A DNA stretch of 64,000 bases from Panaeolus papilionaceus (GCA_015501605.1 JADNRZ010000008.1:1302001-1366000), one strand, 5' to 3'. Shown: positions 44,563-57,600, counted from the stretch's first letter. Translations and numbers: made by a program. The notes: generated by a model from the letters alone, not told the origin.

Positions 44563-45192
44563 GGTGGGAGAAAGAAGAGGTGTATCACATACCAGGGGTT
44601 AATATGGTGGCTTTTTATGACACGAACGTCACAAACACATGGCCTTCGATCCAATACAACCCCAGATTTACGAGCCATCAACCGAACCAGCTTGGGCGTC
44701 TATTGATAGTGTGATCATGTGATCATGGGACATGTGCCTCCTGTTTGCCCTGACTCGAGTCTCAAAAATGCTACTTATTCAAGTTATTGAACGTTGACAA
44801 TTTGTGCCGGCGGCAAGGTAACTTGGGATTATGTAGACATAATTTACAATAAGGTTGGTAACGGCTGTTGACGTGTTGTCACGGATTCTAACCCAGTGAA
44901 TTTTCACCCCTCGTTGGTCACCGGTCACCAGCCAGTAAGGAGGGTGCCACCCCGAGTCAGAAGTCTCAAGACAGCTAGATCGCTGACAACCACAGTTCAC
45001 AGAAAAGAAAGGGTTTATTTCAGTACGTTTCAGCTCCATGCGGAAACCAACGTCTTCTGAAGTCTGGAGTTCTGAAGCAAGTTGCCTGTCGGATAAGTAT
45101 CTTCATGTAGTTGTGAATGTGAGGCGCGTACTTATATACAATGAGAAAATGGTAGTATCTAACCTGATGCGTGTGTTTTAAAGAGATACAGG
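44563..45192. other. Intergenic between BTB paralogues, nothing recognised
   Basis: About 630 bp. Contains the promoter of paralogue D and the 3' end region of paralogue E. No extra gene or repeat supported. Confidence 0.45.
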
Positions 45193-46270
45193 TCAATCCT
45201 CTCGCATAATTTGTAGCTCCTCAGCAAATTCTTCAAGTACAACCTCTTCTACGACATCGTTGGCCAGCTGTAAGGGGTTGTAATACATCTGCCAGGCGCT
45301 CAAAGTACGGATGCGATGCCATCCGAGGCTTTCCACCTGAAGATATTTGTTCTTGCCTGACCCCATCTCAGAGACTTTGACACGATAATCTTCGTTATCC
45401 CGCTGCCTGACAAGAGCAGCATCCCTGACTGCGAAAAGTCCAATAATGGTTTCGAGATCAATGCCTGCGGCTTTCAGCTCCTTGTGAGAAATAGGCCCTG
45501 ATGCCGCTTTTACAAACGCATCAATCAACCAACTCTTCACCTCGAATTGTCGCGATATCAATATCCGATCAGCAACCGTACACTGATCTAGCAAAATGGG
45601 ACTCAGTGCAGCAATAGCCTTTTCACGGATCTATATCTCGTGATCATTATCACAGCATCTCGGTGCAGGGGCTGGGATCTGTTTGGGTTGACTTACCGTA
45701 GGAAATTCCCACATCGTTGCAAGATTTAAGACACCTCTCCACTCAGCGTACGTGGAGCAAGAGGGTAGTACTTCACTGTGTCATAATCAGTTGAGGTTCG
45801 ATGTCGTTTAAATGATGCCTTTGCAATGCCTTACAGGGGACAAAGAATTGTGAGGAAACTCCGGAAGTCGTCTTTGGAAATCCTATCCAGTTTGATTGGG
45901 TTGTCGATCGAAGAACCCTCCAAAGGGTCAGTTGTATGTTTGTTCATATCTGGGTCTCCAATCGGAAGTGCAAAAAGTGTTTGAAAGAACGATCCTGGGT
46001 AGAGGAATGCTTTCTTGGAGACATGGAAACGAGTATTCTCGACCTATATACCATTATGATCAGTGTCCCCCTCTCAACCCTCACAGCAAGAGATACCTTA
46101 AATACCACAATGTCACTGTAATACTCGTCGTCAATATCTTCTCCAGTATCTTCATCGGAATCTGCTTTTGACTCAACCTTGTCAGAAACAGTCTCCTCGT
46201 GGTCAGGATTTTGGACGTCGACATTGTTCTGCGCATCACCTGAGTGTGTGGTGGGGGTTGGGGAAGACAT
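45193..46270 (-). CDS. BTB-like paralogue E, intact
   Basis: Exons 46270-46097, 46043-45835, 45775-45697 and 45630-45193; 299 aa. N-terminus Ser/Thr/Glu/Asp-rich, then DEYYSDIVVFK|VENTRFHVSKKAFLYPGSFF, EGSSIDNPIKLDRISKDDFRSF, YAEWRGVLNLATMWEFPT, RILISRQFEVKSWLIDAFVKAA, GPISHKELKAAGIDLETIIGLFAVRD, and the ending EEFAEELQIMRED. The exon plan matches paralogue D. The variable region in the last exon carries a basic KVSEMGSGKNKY stretch. Same uncertain role as paralogue D. Confidence 0.85.
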
Positions 46271-46539
46271 GTCTGGAAATATGAAACTATCAATCGCAAC
46301 CTGATTATATCACAGATTGCGAGAGACTGGTATTCAAATTATCAACCGATGCCATGCTTGAGAATAAGAAGCAGACCCAAGTTGATGGGCACTGGTTTGC
46401 GCGTCTATTGCCTGTCGGGCGGGGTTATTATTATCAGTCACCAAATCAAAATCATTGCGAATTCGAAAATATGAGGCAGCACTCTTTGTGAAATGGTTAT
46501 TCAATGATAAGGGAGATTGCCATTCTACGCAATTGTCTA

Positions 46540-47591
46540 TCAATCATTTCGCATGCATAGAAGCTCATCCAAAAAAATATATTTCCAACTGCGTTCTTGC
46601 CCACTGCAATGGCATCCCAAACCATCCCGTAGCATTATTATCCTTCGAAACACCAGAGCTCCTATCACAAGATGATCCTGTCGCACTGCCATATACAGAC
46701 TCATGATCCATCTCACTATCTGTTTCCTCGCCTGCCTCGGACCCGCTTCCGCTCCCCATCTCTGACGCTGGTGTTGGGTTATTGCAAATCGATATCTCCA
46801 CCTCCAGTCCCGTCCCGGTCCCATGCATCAGACGCTCAAGCCACTTCTCTCTAATAGCGTGGAGTTTGCATATGTGCGCCCACCCAATTTCTGCCCTCCT
46901 CAATTCTTCTTGAGGGATACTCCTCGGGCTAACGAGGATAAGAGTGTAGACGACCATAAACCAGGACTTGACCTGATAGTCCCTAATCCAGAAAAGCTGT
47001 TCTGTTTTTGAACTGTTCAAAACGATTGGTGAAAGTGCCTTAATGGCTTTCCGTCGTATCTGCATTGATTTTGAAGGGATGCAAAACAATGAGAGACAAA
47101 GCTGTTAGCAGGTCAAAGAAAGGGTAGCAACGTACCACAGGAAAATCCCACTTAGTGGCTAGATGCATGACGCCACGCCATTCATGGAGCGTAGATAGCT
47201 CCACATCTTCGTTATTATTGTCACTGTTCAAAACTCAGTCAGAATCCGGACTCGAAATAACAAAAACTGTTCCTTGCCTCTCTTGCAGAGCCCAAACAAA
47301 GTGGCGAAAGTCGCCCGTCGTGATATTCGACGGAACTGTGATTGGCTTGGCCACCGACTCTCCGAGCCTACTGGGAGGCGCAAGATGCCTCTCGAAGAAA
47401 TTTCCTGGGTAGAGAAACGGCTTTCTCGATGCTGTAAAAATAATGTTCTCAACCTGGGCTTTGTGTCAGGGTAGGTACTATTCATGAGACAAACGAGGGG
47501 CACACACCTGAAACGAGACAGTATCTGGATAGCCTCTGAGTTTTGTAAGGTGTTCTTCACACAACAGCGGGCTCCTCTGAGAGCTATTCAT
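46540..47591 (-). pseudogene. BTB-like paralogue F, frameshifted near the end
   Basis: Exons 47591-47508, 47453-47278, 47223-47136 and 47059 to about 46540. Diverged but recognisable: VENIIFTASRKPFLYPGNFFERH, TTGDFRHFVWALQ, LHEWRGVMHLATKWDF, FWIRDYQVKSWFM. Intron 2 needs a GC donor (AGGCAAGG) to stay in phase. The last exon carries an acidic Ser/Gly insert, then slips: the spliced frame ends at 46565 (...QLEIYFFG), while the family's conserved ending (DELLCMRND) lies in another frame up to 46540. A 1-2 nt indel around 46640-46700 explains this. It may still make a protein with an altered tail; the BTB-like half is intact. Confidence 0.65.
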
Positions 47592-48457
47592 TTCAACAAA
47601 CAATGATCTTGGACGTTTAGCATGAAATAGATGAAACCAGGCTGCGGGTATTCAAAGTCAACGATTATATAGTTAGAACAGGCCATTACTATCCACTGGA
47701 TACTCCACAGCCCACGAAGCACTCTTTGTTCAGTGCTATGACACTGGTCTTCAACTGGAAATAATCGTTGTGGCCGCGCATACTTATCAGTTTGGCCATG
47801 TTCCTTTGTTCAGAAGTCCGTAGCAACGATAGCGTCTACGGTTTCATTCCGGTGTCGGCACACCCAGGGCTAAGATGTTAATCAGAGACTTGGAGGCTGA
47901 TAGAGGTAGGCATGTTAATTCATGGTTGAAGATTCAAGATAGGGGAAAGACGGTTACCGGGTAATCACTGACAGAGTAGCAATGATGTCCTCTTCAGGAT
48001 GCGCTAAATATAACTCTCGTCACGAAAACCCACCCGTAAAAATCCGATTAATCAATTCTTTTACAAGAGCAGGAAACTTGGAGATAGAATGAGGGGCAGG
48101 TAGAGAAACCAAAGTCTCAAAAAATGATGAATGTGGGTGTTTTTGTAGCAATAAATAGTGACTTGAAAGGTGGAGACGCGTGAAATACAAGAGAGAAAGG
48201 TGAACGCGACGATAATGAACGCGACTTGTCGCGCGGATCAGCTTACATAAGTCACTGAAAAAACGCGAAGCCAATGTTCCAGCGGCTGCGAGTCCTGGCT
48301 GGGTCTCAGACTCTGAGTCGGAGTCTAGAGGCGCCCTAAAGGGGTAACTCGTGGAAGAGGATGGGGGACCGAGACTACACATACCAATCAGGAGAAAAGA
48401 ATGAAGATAAAATAAAATAAAATATTTTTATTTTAATTCAACGTTTACACTAGCAAC
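47592..48457. other. Intergenic, one doubtful minus-strand frame
   Basis: Mostly unassigned. A minus-strand open frame at 48020-48382 (120 codons, Ser/Leu/His-rich) has a faintly cyclin-like helical pattern (KLIRATSRVHYRRVHLSLLY) but no clear start context, splice partner or motif, so it is not called as a gene. Confidence 0.35.
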
Positions 48458-51342
48458 TCACTTATCTACTACAATCATCCAGCCACAGGAGCACAGTTTT
48501 GCTGTTACAGGGATAGGTACCATTGTATAAGCAAACCTCATGTAAGCCGCAACCTCTGGAATACTTGGTATCAGAATCTGATCAAAGTCACTGTTTCGTA
48601 GAAACCAGTAGGACTTTTGTACCCGCAATGCACTCTGGAACACGTCCAAACTTCTGGCGCAATCTTCTAATGCAAAGTCAAGAGGGCACACAATTGATGG
48701 GCTAATGGGTTGGCCTGTATTATAAAGGTGATGAAAAAGGTTTGCCGAAATGGACGGTCTGAGTCTACGGTCGAAACTCTGAACAGTGGGTCAGTATCGT
48801 AGCACATACTACAGACAAGATGACTTTACCATCATTGCTTGAAGGCTCGCACGAAAATCATCAGGTAGGACTTGTTCGCAATCTAGGGCATAAATCCAAA
48901 TATTGGCTGGCATGGCATTTTTTCGAAAAAAATGACTAAGGATTTGTTGGTCCCGCGGCACCATGTCCCACCCTTCTCCGATTCCGTACCTGTGCGGAGG
49001 TCTCCACCTGATCATGAAACAGTGCAACATTCTCAGCTAGGTCATATGAGAGGTAGTCAACATACCTCCTGGAATGTCGAAGCTCAAGCTCCACTGTTTT
49101 CAGGACTATGAACAAGGCATCATGCAGGAAGTTTATTGAGGGAAGAGAGAATAGGTTCGTAAACTTTTTGATATCAATGCTCCCAAATGTTGACAATGGT
49201 TCGGGGTTTTCGGGGTTTTCGGGGTTTTCTGTATGAGCAAGGACAATCTGACGAAGATCGCCAGGCCAGCAATGGTTAGCTACAGCATCGCCACAGCTAT
49301 CTATATTATAATATATGTCACTAAATATTTCCAAACAAAAAATAAAATTGCATAGCACTTACTAATCGCCAATTCGCTATCAGGAACATAAGCAGCCCAG
49401 CACAGGAAGTGAGCGAATGATTCTGGATCTTTGAGATAGTGTTGTATATGTGGCTTTATCAACGGAGCCAGATGCGAACAAAGAATGTCCTTTAATCTCT
49501 CCTGGTGCAAAGCGTCAGACACCAAACTTTTGATGAGGATATGGACCTCACAGTGGGTATCCATCGCGTCAGTCGAATGAAGGCACTGAGTGGCACTTTA
49601 GATAGGAAGCGCTCCATAGATACATTATATGACGAATGAGGATAGTTGCAAAACCACTCAAGTTCTAGATCTTTTTGCATGCTTAAGTCCGTTGGGATTG
49701 TATCTCTCCAGAAGAAGTCATTTACACGTAAACGATTCGCAAGACGAAGGCACGATATCTGTGTACCAACATAGGTTGCTTCGAGTGAGCATGTGATGTA
49801 AGTTATCGTAAGACTTTGGTATTTCAAGATGATACGCACCATCGCGAAACGTTCTCAGTGAACAGACCAGAAATTGCGAAAAGTAATGATCGTCATTGAC
49901 AAACCAAGATCCTGAACGAGAGGGGTTTGCCAAGAATTCGCCAAACGAGGAATGGTGAAACTTCAACGGAGGCCTAAGTTGGAATATCAGAACGGACTCC
50001 AACTGTCGGAGACAATGTTCCAGATCCTCAACAGAGATAGAGAGCAGAGTGGACAGGGCCCTGTCGAGCGAAACATTGTACGGGAGGCCATGGGTATGAA
50101 ATAAACGATAAAACGCGATAATTTTTTTCACTGTTGCGTGATCATCGGTAGAGTTCAAAAGCTGCAGGTAGAGGGCGTCGAGTATGGCAGTTGGTGAATC
50201 AGTAGTATCCGCATCGCCAGTGGGATCTAAAGAAATGACCGAGAGTAGGCGCTTGTCGGGGCGATGCTTTGGGGAAGCTATATACTCCATCGCAACTGCA
50301 GCATAAATGAACTGGCCTGATGAACGGTACACAAGCTCCCATATAGCATTTAGCGGTTCCTTGAAACCCCGGGGGTCCTTTATTGCAAAGGGCCAGTTTG
50401 GCGGGAGGAGAGCTCGGTTAGGATGATCACGTTGAATTTTAAAAAAGCTTTCCCTGACGAAGAGCCGGATATCGTCATCAGGTTTATACGTGGCATCGAG
50501 CGACAGTCGATCTGTCATCGAGTAATGCGGCTCCGTACTGAACCAGTTTCGGATGTAGTTTTCCGGTCGGCTAAGGATCAGCATTGAGAACGGGAGTATG
50601 TTCTGGGACGAAGCAAGGCGGTAAAGTGAGTCCAGGACCCTCTTCTGCGTTTCCTCATCCCCAACGTTCTCATTCCCCCCGCACTCGTCCAATCCATCCA
50701 CGACAACGAGGTTTGGAAGCGTTGTAACGTCGATATCGGGGTTCTGTGACCGCATTCGTCGAAGGGGTTCCAGAATAAGCAGGTCAATTTGTCGAGAGAG
50801 CGATTGTTGGAGAATAGAGGGGTCATGATTGAGCTGCTCTTCGATATGCGGACGCACGAGGGGAATAGACAAGGCCATCTGGTAAGCGAGAGTAGCTATA
50901 AAGCGCGTCGCATCGCTCCTCCCAGGTTGTCCCCTCCGAAAAATGAAGATGCCGATGAGTTTGTTGTAGGCGGAAACGCGCTCTGCCGTTGTTCTCGCGA
51001 CGGCTGTTTTACCCGACCCCATCGGTCCATCGAGCCACATCAGTAAACGACGGGCATTCCCTGGTGCAGAGAGCCAGTGTTCTAAACGCCCAAGCAACAG
51101 AGTTCGCGTTCCAGGGTAGCATTTCATTTGGTCCACTTGGTCCGAGTTATCATAGGCAGCGACACAGATGTGATCATAGAGAAGTTGGAACGCTAGTTGT
51201 TGTGAAGGACGTCAGTCACCAGTGTAATTTCTACGAGGATAGTAGCACGGTGCGTACAACTCCATTGCGAGACGTTCTGGACAGTGTATGAGAAGTGATT
51301 GATGAGCGTTCGGTTTCCTGCAGGTAACACCTGCGATGACAT
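48458..51342 (-). CDS. NACHT-domain NTPase (fungal NOD-like protein)
   Basis: Seven exons: 51342-51258, 51192-49840, 49778-49624, 49585-49363, 49300-49066, 49007-48830 and 48778-48458; all phases agree, 849 aa. After a short N-terminus (FQLLYDHICVAAYDNSDQ and CYPGTR, the usual lead-in of Agaricomycete NACHT proteins) comes Walker A GPMGSGKT (84-91), Walker B VVVDGLDEC (191-199), SMLILSRPENYI (sensor 1 region), and the helical FHHSSFGEFLANPSRSG motif typical of this group. The C-terminal third has no WD40 or ankyrin repeats but a helical region with a 9-bp triple repeat (ENP x3, near 49200-49230). Such proteins are linked to nonself recognition and heterokaryon incompatibility in fungi. Intron 3 (GTATCT donor) is the least certain junction. 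Confidence 0.85.
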
Positions 51343-51497
51343 GATGGGGGGAGAGATATGAAAGTATTGGCACAGAACCTCAGCCAGGCCGTCTCTTAGT
51401 AGAGATTGAATTCATTTTCTGGTCTATAAATATGCGCTATCGATGTGCCTCGAGGCGACTGCCAGACCCTTGCCCGTGCTCACTTGATGACAACGTC

Positions 51498-51720
51498 ACA
51501 TGCCTCCTTGACATTGGGCGCCCATCGGATGGTCGATAACAGGGTCAGAGGCACCCTAAAATTGAACGTGCTTCCCAGGCGGTGTGAAACTCATTTTAAT
51601 GCCAATTTATAGCAAAATAGTACATATTAAAGTACATGCTTCCTTGACATTGGGCGCCTATCAGAGGGTCGATAACAGGGTTAGAAGCACCCTAAAATTC
51701 AACGTGCTTCCCAGGCGGTG
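51498..51720 (+). repeat. Two direct repeats of about 87 bp upstream of the NACHT gene
   Basis: 51498-51584 and 51634-51720 share ACATGC, CCTTGACATTGGGCGCC, GGTCGATAACAGGG and CGTGCTTCCCAGGCGGTG, with few differences, separated by about 49 bp. They lie between the divergent 5' end of the NACHT gene and the 3' end of the gene at 51819. No open frame runs through them. Confidence 0.85.
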
Positions 51721-51818
51721 CCAGGTAGGAGACATCAATAACAGTTGTGAGTAGACCAACGAGCGCTACCGATCTACGAACTGCCGAATATCGCAATTTT
51801 CCGAAACCCCAGATCCTC

Positions 51819-53435
51819 TCATTCAAAGTCGAATATCCATCCGGCCTTCCCAGCTCTAGGCATCTCTACAACAGCACTACCCACAAGCGCCAAATACATC
51901 CCATCCATGTCCCTCCCAAGGTCCAGCACCGTCCTCACAAATCCCCAAGACATCGGCTCCCTCTTCTCCTCCGGCGGCTCGTCGAATTCCAATGTCTTCG
52001 TAACATCCAAAGGGCTAGGCGCAGCCTTCAGATGCTCCTTCCACTGCTCCGTGGCATCAGCTCTTGTTGGGTACTCGCCATCAACCATACCATCCACATC
52101 AGACCAGTTATATCTCCTCGTCACAACCTGAACATGCCCCCCAGCGTTTTGCAACTGTTGTCCAAGTGCAGCACGCTTCTCATGGGTCATGGATATCAAT
52201 TCCCCAAGGCGCGCCTGGTCAAAATCGAGTATGTAAAAAATGGGCGAGGCAGGGAAGGACGATGACTTGACAAGAATCCGATTATTGGAGACAGAAGGAA
52301 GATTAAGGGTGTTGGCAACGGAGAATGGCAAGGTACGAGCATCGTTGGGATGCAAGTAGCTCTCGCTCAAGCCTGGAGGGTCCTCAGATGTTCCGGCGCT
52401 CTGGAATAGATGCTCGTGAGTTATTCAGGGATACGAATCGAAATAGGCAAACTTACAGGAATACTCCCTAATAATAATCCTGACTTGTAAACAGTGATAC
52501 GACTCCCTGATTCGTGGCAATGAATAACGATATCTCCAGAACCACTGGCATTAGGATCGACCATGACGGATCGTTCAACAGCCTCTGGATTCGTCAACTG
52601 TGGTTCCACGAACACAGCGGGCTCAGCGTCAGACTGACGCCATGAGAAGCTGATGATGGCAGCCCTGGTATCGTCTTCAACTGATCCTGCGAGAACAATA
52701 TAATCCCCAACAATTTGGAAAATCCCCTCATGCTATAATCGGCATATCAAATTCTGATCTACGGTGACTTCCTCGCAGACTCACCAACATCGGCGCGTCT
52801 GGGTTCTGCGGTATCTTTACCCTTTTGCTGCTCCCATCATCCACATTCCACATCCAAATCTCATCCGCCACCTGACTCACAGGAAATGCGGATGTGTCTG
52901 CGTCGATCGACCAGTCAATTCTGAACCGCTTGTCCGTTGGAATAGAATCGTCCGATTCTTCACCAGACGAGATGCAGAGCGCGACCCAAGCACCGTGAAC
53001 GACGATATTGCCATACGCAGCTTCGGCTTCAACACTCTCTTCACCTCGTAGCGTTCCATCTGGTGAATGATGCCTGATAATGGCGTTCCCCTCGTCCCAC
53101 TTCACACAAACAAACCCACCATCCGCTGTAAGTGCGACGCGATGGACGGAATAATCTAAATCAGCAACGCGTTGAAGAACCACATCGTCCTCAAGGGTGT
53201 TAGGGTTATCGATGTCTCCCATGTACAGTACAGTCTTCTCATTGCCTGTCGATGCTACCCAATAGAGGATCTTGCTGGTTGATATAGACTGTCCTTCGCG
53301 TGCTTCTGTAGTCCCGACTATTGCGATTTCGACGTCGTTTTCTGGCCAGCTTATCGCCCTGGTACGTGCAGGCTTTCCAGTGAGCCAGGTCATGATGGTT
53401 CGTGAGAGAGTAGATTGGGTTGGATTCGTGGCCAA
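51819..53435 (-). CDS. Protein of unknown function, possibly beta-propeller-like
   Basis: Three exons, 53435-52785, 52732-52457 and 52400-51819; phases agree, 502 aa. No signal peptide or membrane segment. The first two thirds alternate short strands with Trp/Gly-rich turns (KILYWVASTGNEKTVLYMGD, RVALTADGGFVCVKWDEGNAI, VSQVADEIWMWNVDDGSSKRV, DIVIHCHESGSRITVYKSG), the rhythm of a WD40-like or F-box-associated propeller without GH/WD signatures. The C-terminal 190 residues (HEKRAALGQQLQNAGGHVQV, RYNWSDVDGMVDGEYP, TEQWKEHLKAAPSPL) look helical. Family not recognised. Confidence 0.75.
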
Positions 53436-54660
53436 TGCATTCGAAGCAGAAGCATGTTTATAATAAGCAAATACTTCGAATAATCATAAAGGAGGGACAA
53501 AAATAGGCGACAGTACATAAAATTAGTTCTTGCACCCATAAAATCCGCGCCGCCGTTCCGCGGACGGTTCCCCACTTGACGCCGTCACTTGAATAATTGA
53601 ATATAAGCACGCATCGTTGAGAATTACAACTTTCACTCGGCGAGCTGTGTTGCTGTTCGCTAAACCCTCTTTACATGCGAGTAAATGCTTCGAATTCATC
53701 TGAAGTGCTCCCACAAACTTATAAACTTCAAGAATGGAAGACCTACCAATCAAACAATTTATGCATCATTTACGATCACCTGAAGTCAGAGATAGGCCCC
53801 TAACAAAAAGAGAACTGGAGATATTTATAGGTCGCCTCCATAGAGGTTCGTGTAATATTAATAGTATGACCTGCTTGCCCACCCTGCGTGATCTTCGGAG
53901 CCAGCGTATCAGTGTAACTGGTCGTTAATATACTACTACTAGGTCTTGTACTTTTAATAGATTCTCGGACACTACCTTGAACGAGCTTGCTTAGTACTGA
54001 CCACGAGCAGCGAATCCGAATCAGCATATGTGGCCTTTGAATCTCAGATGACGAAGTGCAAAATGAAATTCCTGCTGTGAATTTCCCGCCAACCGAAAAT
54101 CTGAAGCAGAAGCAAGTTTATAATTAGCAAACGATCGTAAAGAAGACACGGGGATGGGCGGCAATGGAATAAATTAGTCGCCATTTTACCCTTACCGCCC
54201 TAATTATACTCACTTGACCACCATCATGATTGTACTCGCTAAACGGACATATGACGCTCAGCATACTCTTTATTCCCGCAAAGCCCCTCAAGGGCCCTCA
54301 AGAAAAATTCTCTTTACAATACAATATTAATAGCACTCCTTGAAACTGATTGGTCCAACAAAACGGCGGGCGCGCCGCCGGCTGGAGTTTCTCGTCGAAA
54401 GACATGGAGAACAATCGCAACTTGGGAGGGTCCGGCAAGCCTCCAATACAAGGTTACGGTGCATTTCCCGCCTCTTCAGCACTTATGACACTGTACGTTA
54501 TCACGGTATTGTATACGTATCTCATCTGAGCAATAATCAGGGTTTTATTGGTCTGTAACAAATGCACTCTTGACGGTGTTTGAAATGTTAACCACGCACT
54601 ACGCATAATATAGTATCAACTTGTCGCTTTCCATCTTTGCGAGAATGATCTATCCAAGTG
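53436..54660. other. Intergenic with a duplicated promoter fragment
   Basis: The sequence just upstream of the gene at 53435 (about 53442-53530: GAAGCAGAAGCATGTTTATAA, AGCAAA, then GGCGACAGT... AAATTAGT) recurs as a diverged copy at about 54103-54190 (GAAGCAGAAGCAAGTTTATAA, AGCAAA, GGCGGCAATGG... AAATTAGT). No coding gene is supported between 53.5 and 54.66 kb. Confidence 0.5.
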
Positions 54661-57600
54661 CTACCCGACGCAGAGCCTCTGCCCAATCTGGATGTCACAA
54701 TTACTATCCAACCAAGGGTTGAGCTTCTGCAAATTAGCAGCCGTTACGCCCTGACTACTCTCAATTGCCCCACAAAAGTCCCCACTTACGACGGTGTATT
54801 CCTTCTTACAGGCATTCCCCCCACCAGTGACACAATACGCGCTCCCAACCGCGATGTTTGTGCATGCCGTATTCACTTCCGGGTTCCACCTGAAGAAATC
54901 GGATAGCGTGATAGTGAACTTATTGTCGATGGCAGTACAAGAGTCTCCCGAGACGACAGTGTAGTACGTGGTACAGTTGTTCAGAGAGCCGGTTGCGAGG
55001 TTGGAAGGAGGACCTGTGGGAGTCGTGGTATTGGAGGTGGCGACACAGTAAGCGTCCCCAAGGATGATATTGGTGCATGTCGATGTGATCTCGGGGTTCA
55101 TCGCATGGAACAGCGAATCAGAAATGTTGAACCTGCTCTCAATCGCACCGCACGAATCTCCAGATACGACTGTATAGTATGCAGTGCATCCAGTGGTTAT
55201 CGTTCCTGGTGCAACGTTGGAGGGAGGTCCGTTGGGAGTCGTAGTAGTATTTGATGTACCAATACAATACGCTTCGCCAATGACGATGTTGTTGCATGTT
55301 GAACTAACTTCGGGATTCATAGCGAGGAACAGCGCGCTGGTAATATTAAATTTGCTCTCAATTGCTCCACAAGAGTCTCCGGATACGACGGTGTAGTAAC
55401 CAGTACAGTTTGTGGTAATCGTGCCGGGTGCTACGTTTGCGGGAGGTCCGATAGGTGTAGGACCTGCACTACCGCCGAAGATGGAGAAGACGCAGTAGGC
55501 CTCCCCGAGGATGATATTGGTGCACTGTGCATTGACGCCAGGATTGAGTGCCAAAAATTGAGCATTGGTGAGCGCAAAGCTGTCTTCGATGGAAGTGCAT
55601 GAATCTCCCGAGGCAATGGTATAATACTCGGCGCATGTTGTGGTGTTGACATTAGCCGAAATGGCGAGATTTGCAGGAACAGGTGCAGGAGAAAGTGTGT
55701 AGTTTCCCTTCGGGAAGAGGACACAGATCGCTTTTCCAACAACAAGGCCTGATGGGGATCCTTTGGAAAGTTCTGGGTTCCAACTGATGAGCCCATCGGC
55801 AGTTGTGTTGGTCAATGTAGCAATCGAATTCAAGGTATCTCCAGACTGTAGGCATTGTAAATCAGTTCTAATTGAGCAGGGCAGTTTTCAAATGAGAATT
55901 ACCTCGACGGTGTAGTAGTATCCACAAGCAACCTGTCTGGTACCAGCCGCTACATTGGTAGGAGCAGGAATACCAGCAGGAGTAATGATTTGGGTGAAGA
56001 ACGAAGGCGTGTAGTTGGCAGTCGGAATGGGATAGGCGAAAATAGAGGCCTGGGTACCTGTGATCATTGGGGCAGTGGCAGAACTGGCGTCGAATGGAGG
56101 ATATGGTGCGACACAGTAATAATAACCAAGCCAGAGGTTCGTACAATTAGCATCGACCTCTGTTATACTAAGATTTAGTGTCTGGGAGTCTGCAGGAACG
56201 TGCATCACAAACCTGGGTTCAAAGTGAGGAAATCTGGAAGGGTAACCGAATTGTTGAGTGCGACACTATTGCAGATATCGCCTGTCTGCACCTGATACCA
56301 CCTGCCACACGCATTTGTGGTACCGCTGACAGTTGGCGTAGGAACTAGTGCAATAGTAGTAGGCGTTCCACTTGGATTGGCATCTGAAGTAGCCCCGACT
56401 CCTGTTGGAAATCCTCCGTTGGGTGAAACGCAGATGGGTTTTCCAACGAAGGAAGAAATGAGCTGGCAGCTGGTTCCTAACGATGGATTGAACGACTGTA
56501 CTTGAATTGGCGTCAACGAGTGAGCCGTCCCAATGGAATTGCACGTATCATTGACTTGTACTGTGTACAGTGTGCAAGCCTGCGGAATGCAGATCTTGGA
56601 GCCTGCAACGATGGTACAATCTGATGACCCAGTGAGGAACGGGTTGGATGCTAGAATGGAATCCGGGGTGACACTGTATTGACTTGCGAGAGCCAAACAG
56701 GTACCGTTGGCGTTGCTGGGGACTGTGATGTTTCGTCCGAGGATGGCACATTGAGACGATGGGGCGTCAGTGATGTTTAAACCAGTGGTCATATTCGAGG
56801 GGTTCAGAATTGGGGGGCTGGAGGAGAAAGGTGGCGACGAAACATTGAATGAGTTGAAATCAATACCGCACTTCTGAACTGCACTGGAAAGAAGACCAGC
56901 TACAGCTACAGAGTAGGTGGTCGGGTTACTCAATGTACGATTGAGGGTGCCCAGAGTACAAAATGTGCATAGCTCGTTTGTGGGAAGACCTAGCACACCG
57001 TCGCTGTTTGTTGAACTATTATAGCTGTTCAGCAAAGGCTCGCAAAATTCCCTTGAAGTTGGATCCTGGAGGCATTGCACCGTGTAAGGACCAGCAATGG
57101 TGTCAACTGCAAAGGTGGGTAGATAAGTCGAATTTCCAGTTCCCGGGATACGATAAGTGCCACATGCGGAGACAACATTTGCACGGTATGAAGCCAGAGA
57201 ATTGGTGCACGTAGTAGTGCAAACAGTTCCAAGATCGTTGATCAGTAGGTAAGGATAAGAGCTGGGAGAGAGAGAGTCAGTTCAAAGTCAAGCTGACAAG
57301 GGCGAACCTACCTCATTAACGGTACTGTGGAGTTGCACTGAATGGTGGCTGTCAGTGCTGTCGTGCAAGCAGATGAAGGGACTGGTGGAGTGGTGAGCAT
57401 ATCTGAGGTATACAACTGGAAGGACGCCATTGAGCCTGTGGCATAGGTTGAATTATCACCATCAGTGCTGATGGCTAAATGGGAGAGACCCAAATCATGA
57501 ACACTAGGAGCGGTCTTGCCACGACTGGCATCAAGCTGCTGCCTGAGGCTATCATGGAAGAGCTTGTTGTGGGCTTGCTCTACACCATGAACGTCCTTGT

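Noticed and set aside
48020..48382. Possible cyclin-like gene on the minus strand
   Set aside because: Only a vague helical resemblance; no conserved cyclin residues, splice partners or start context.
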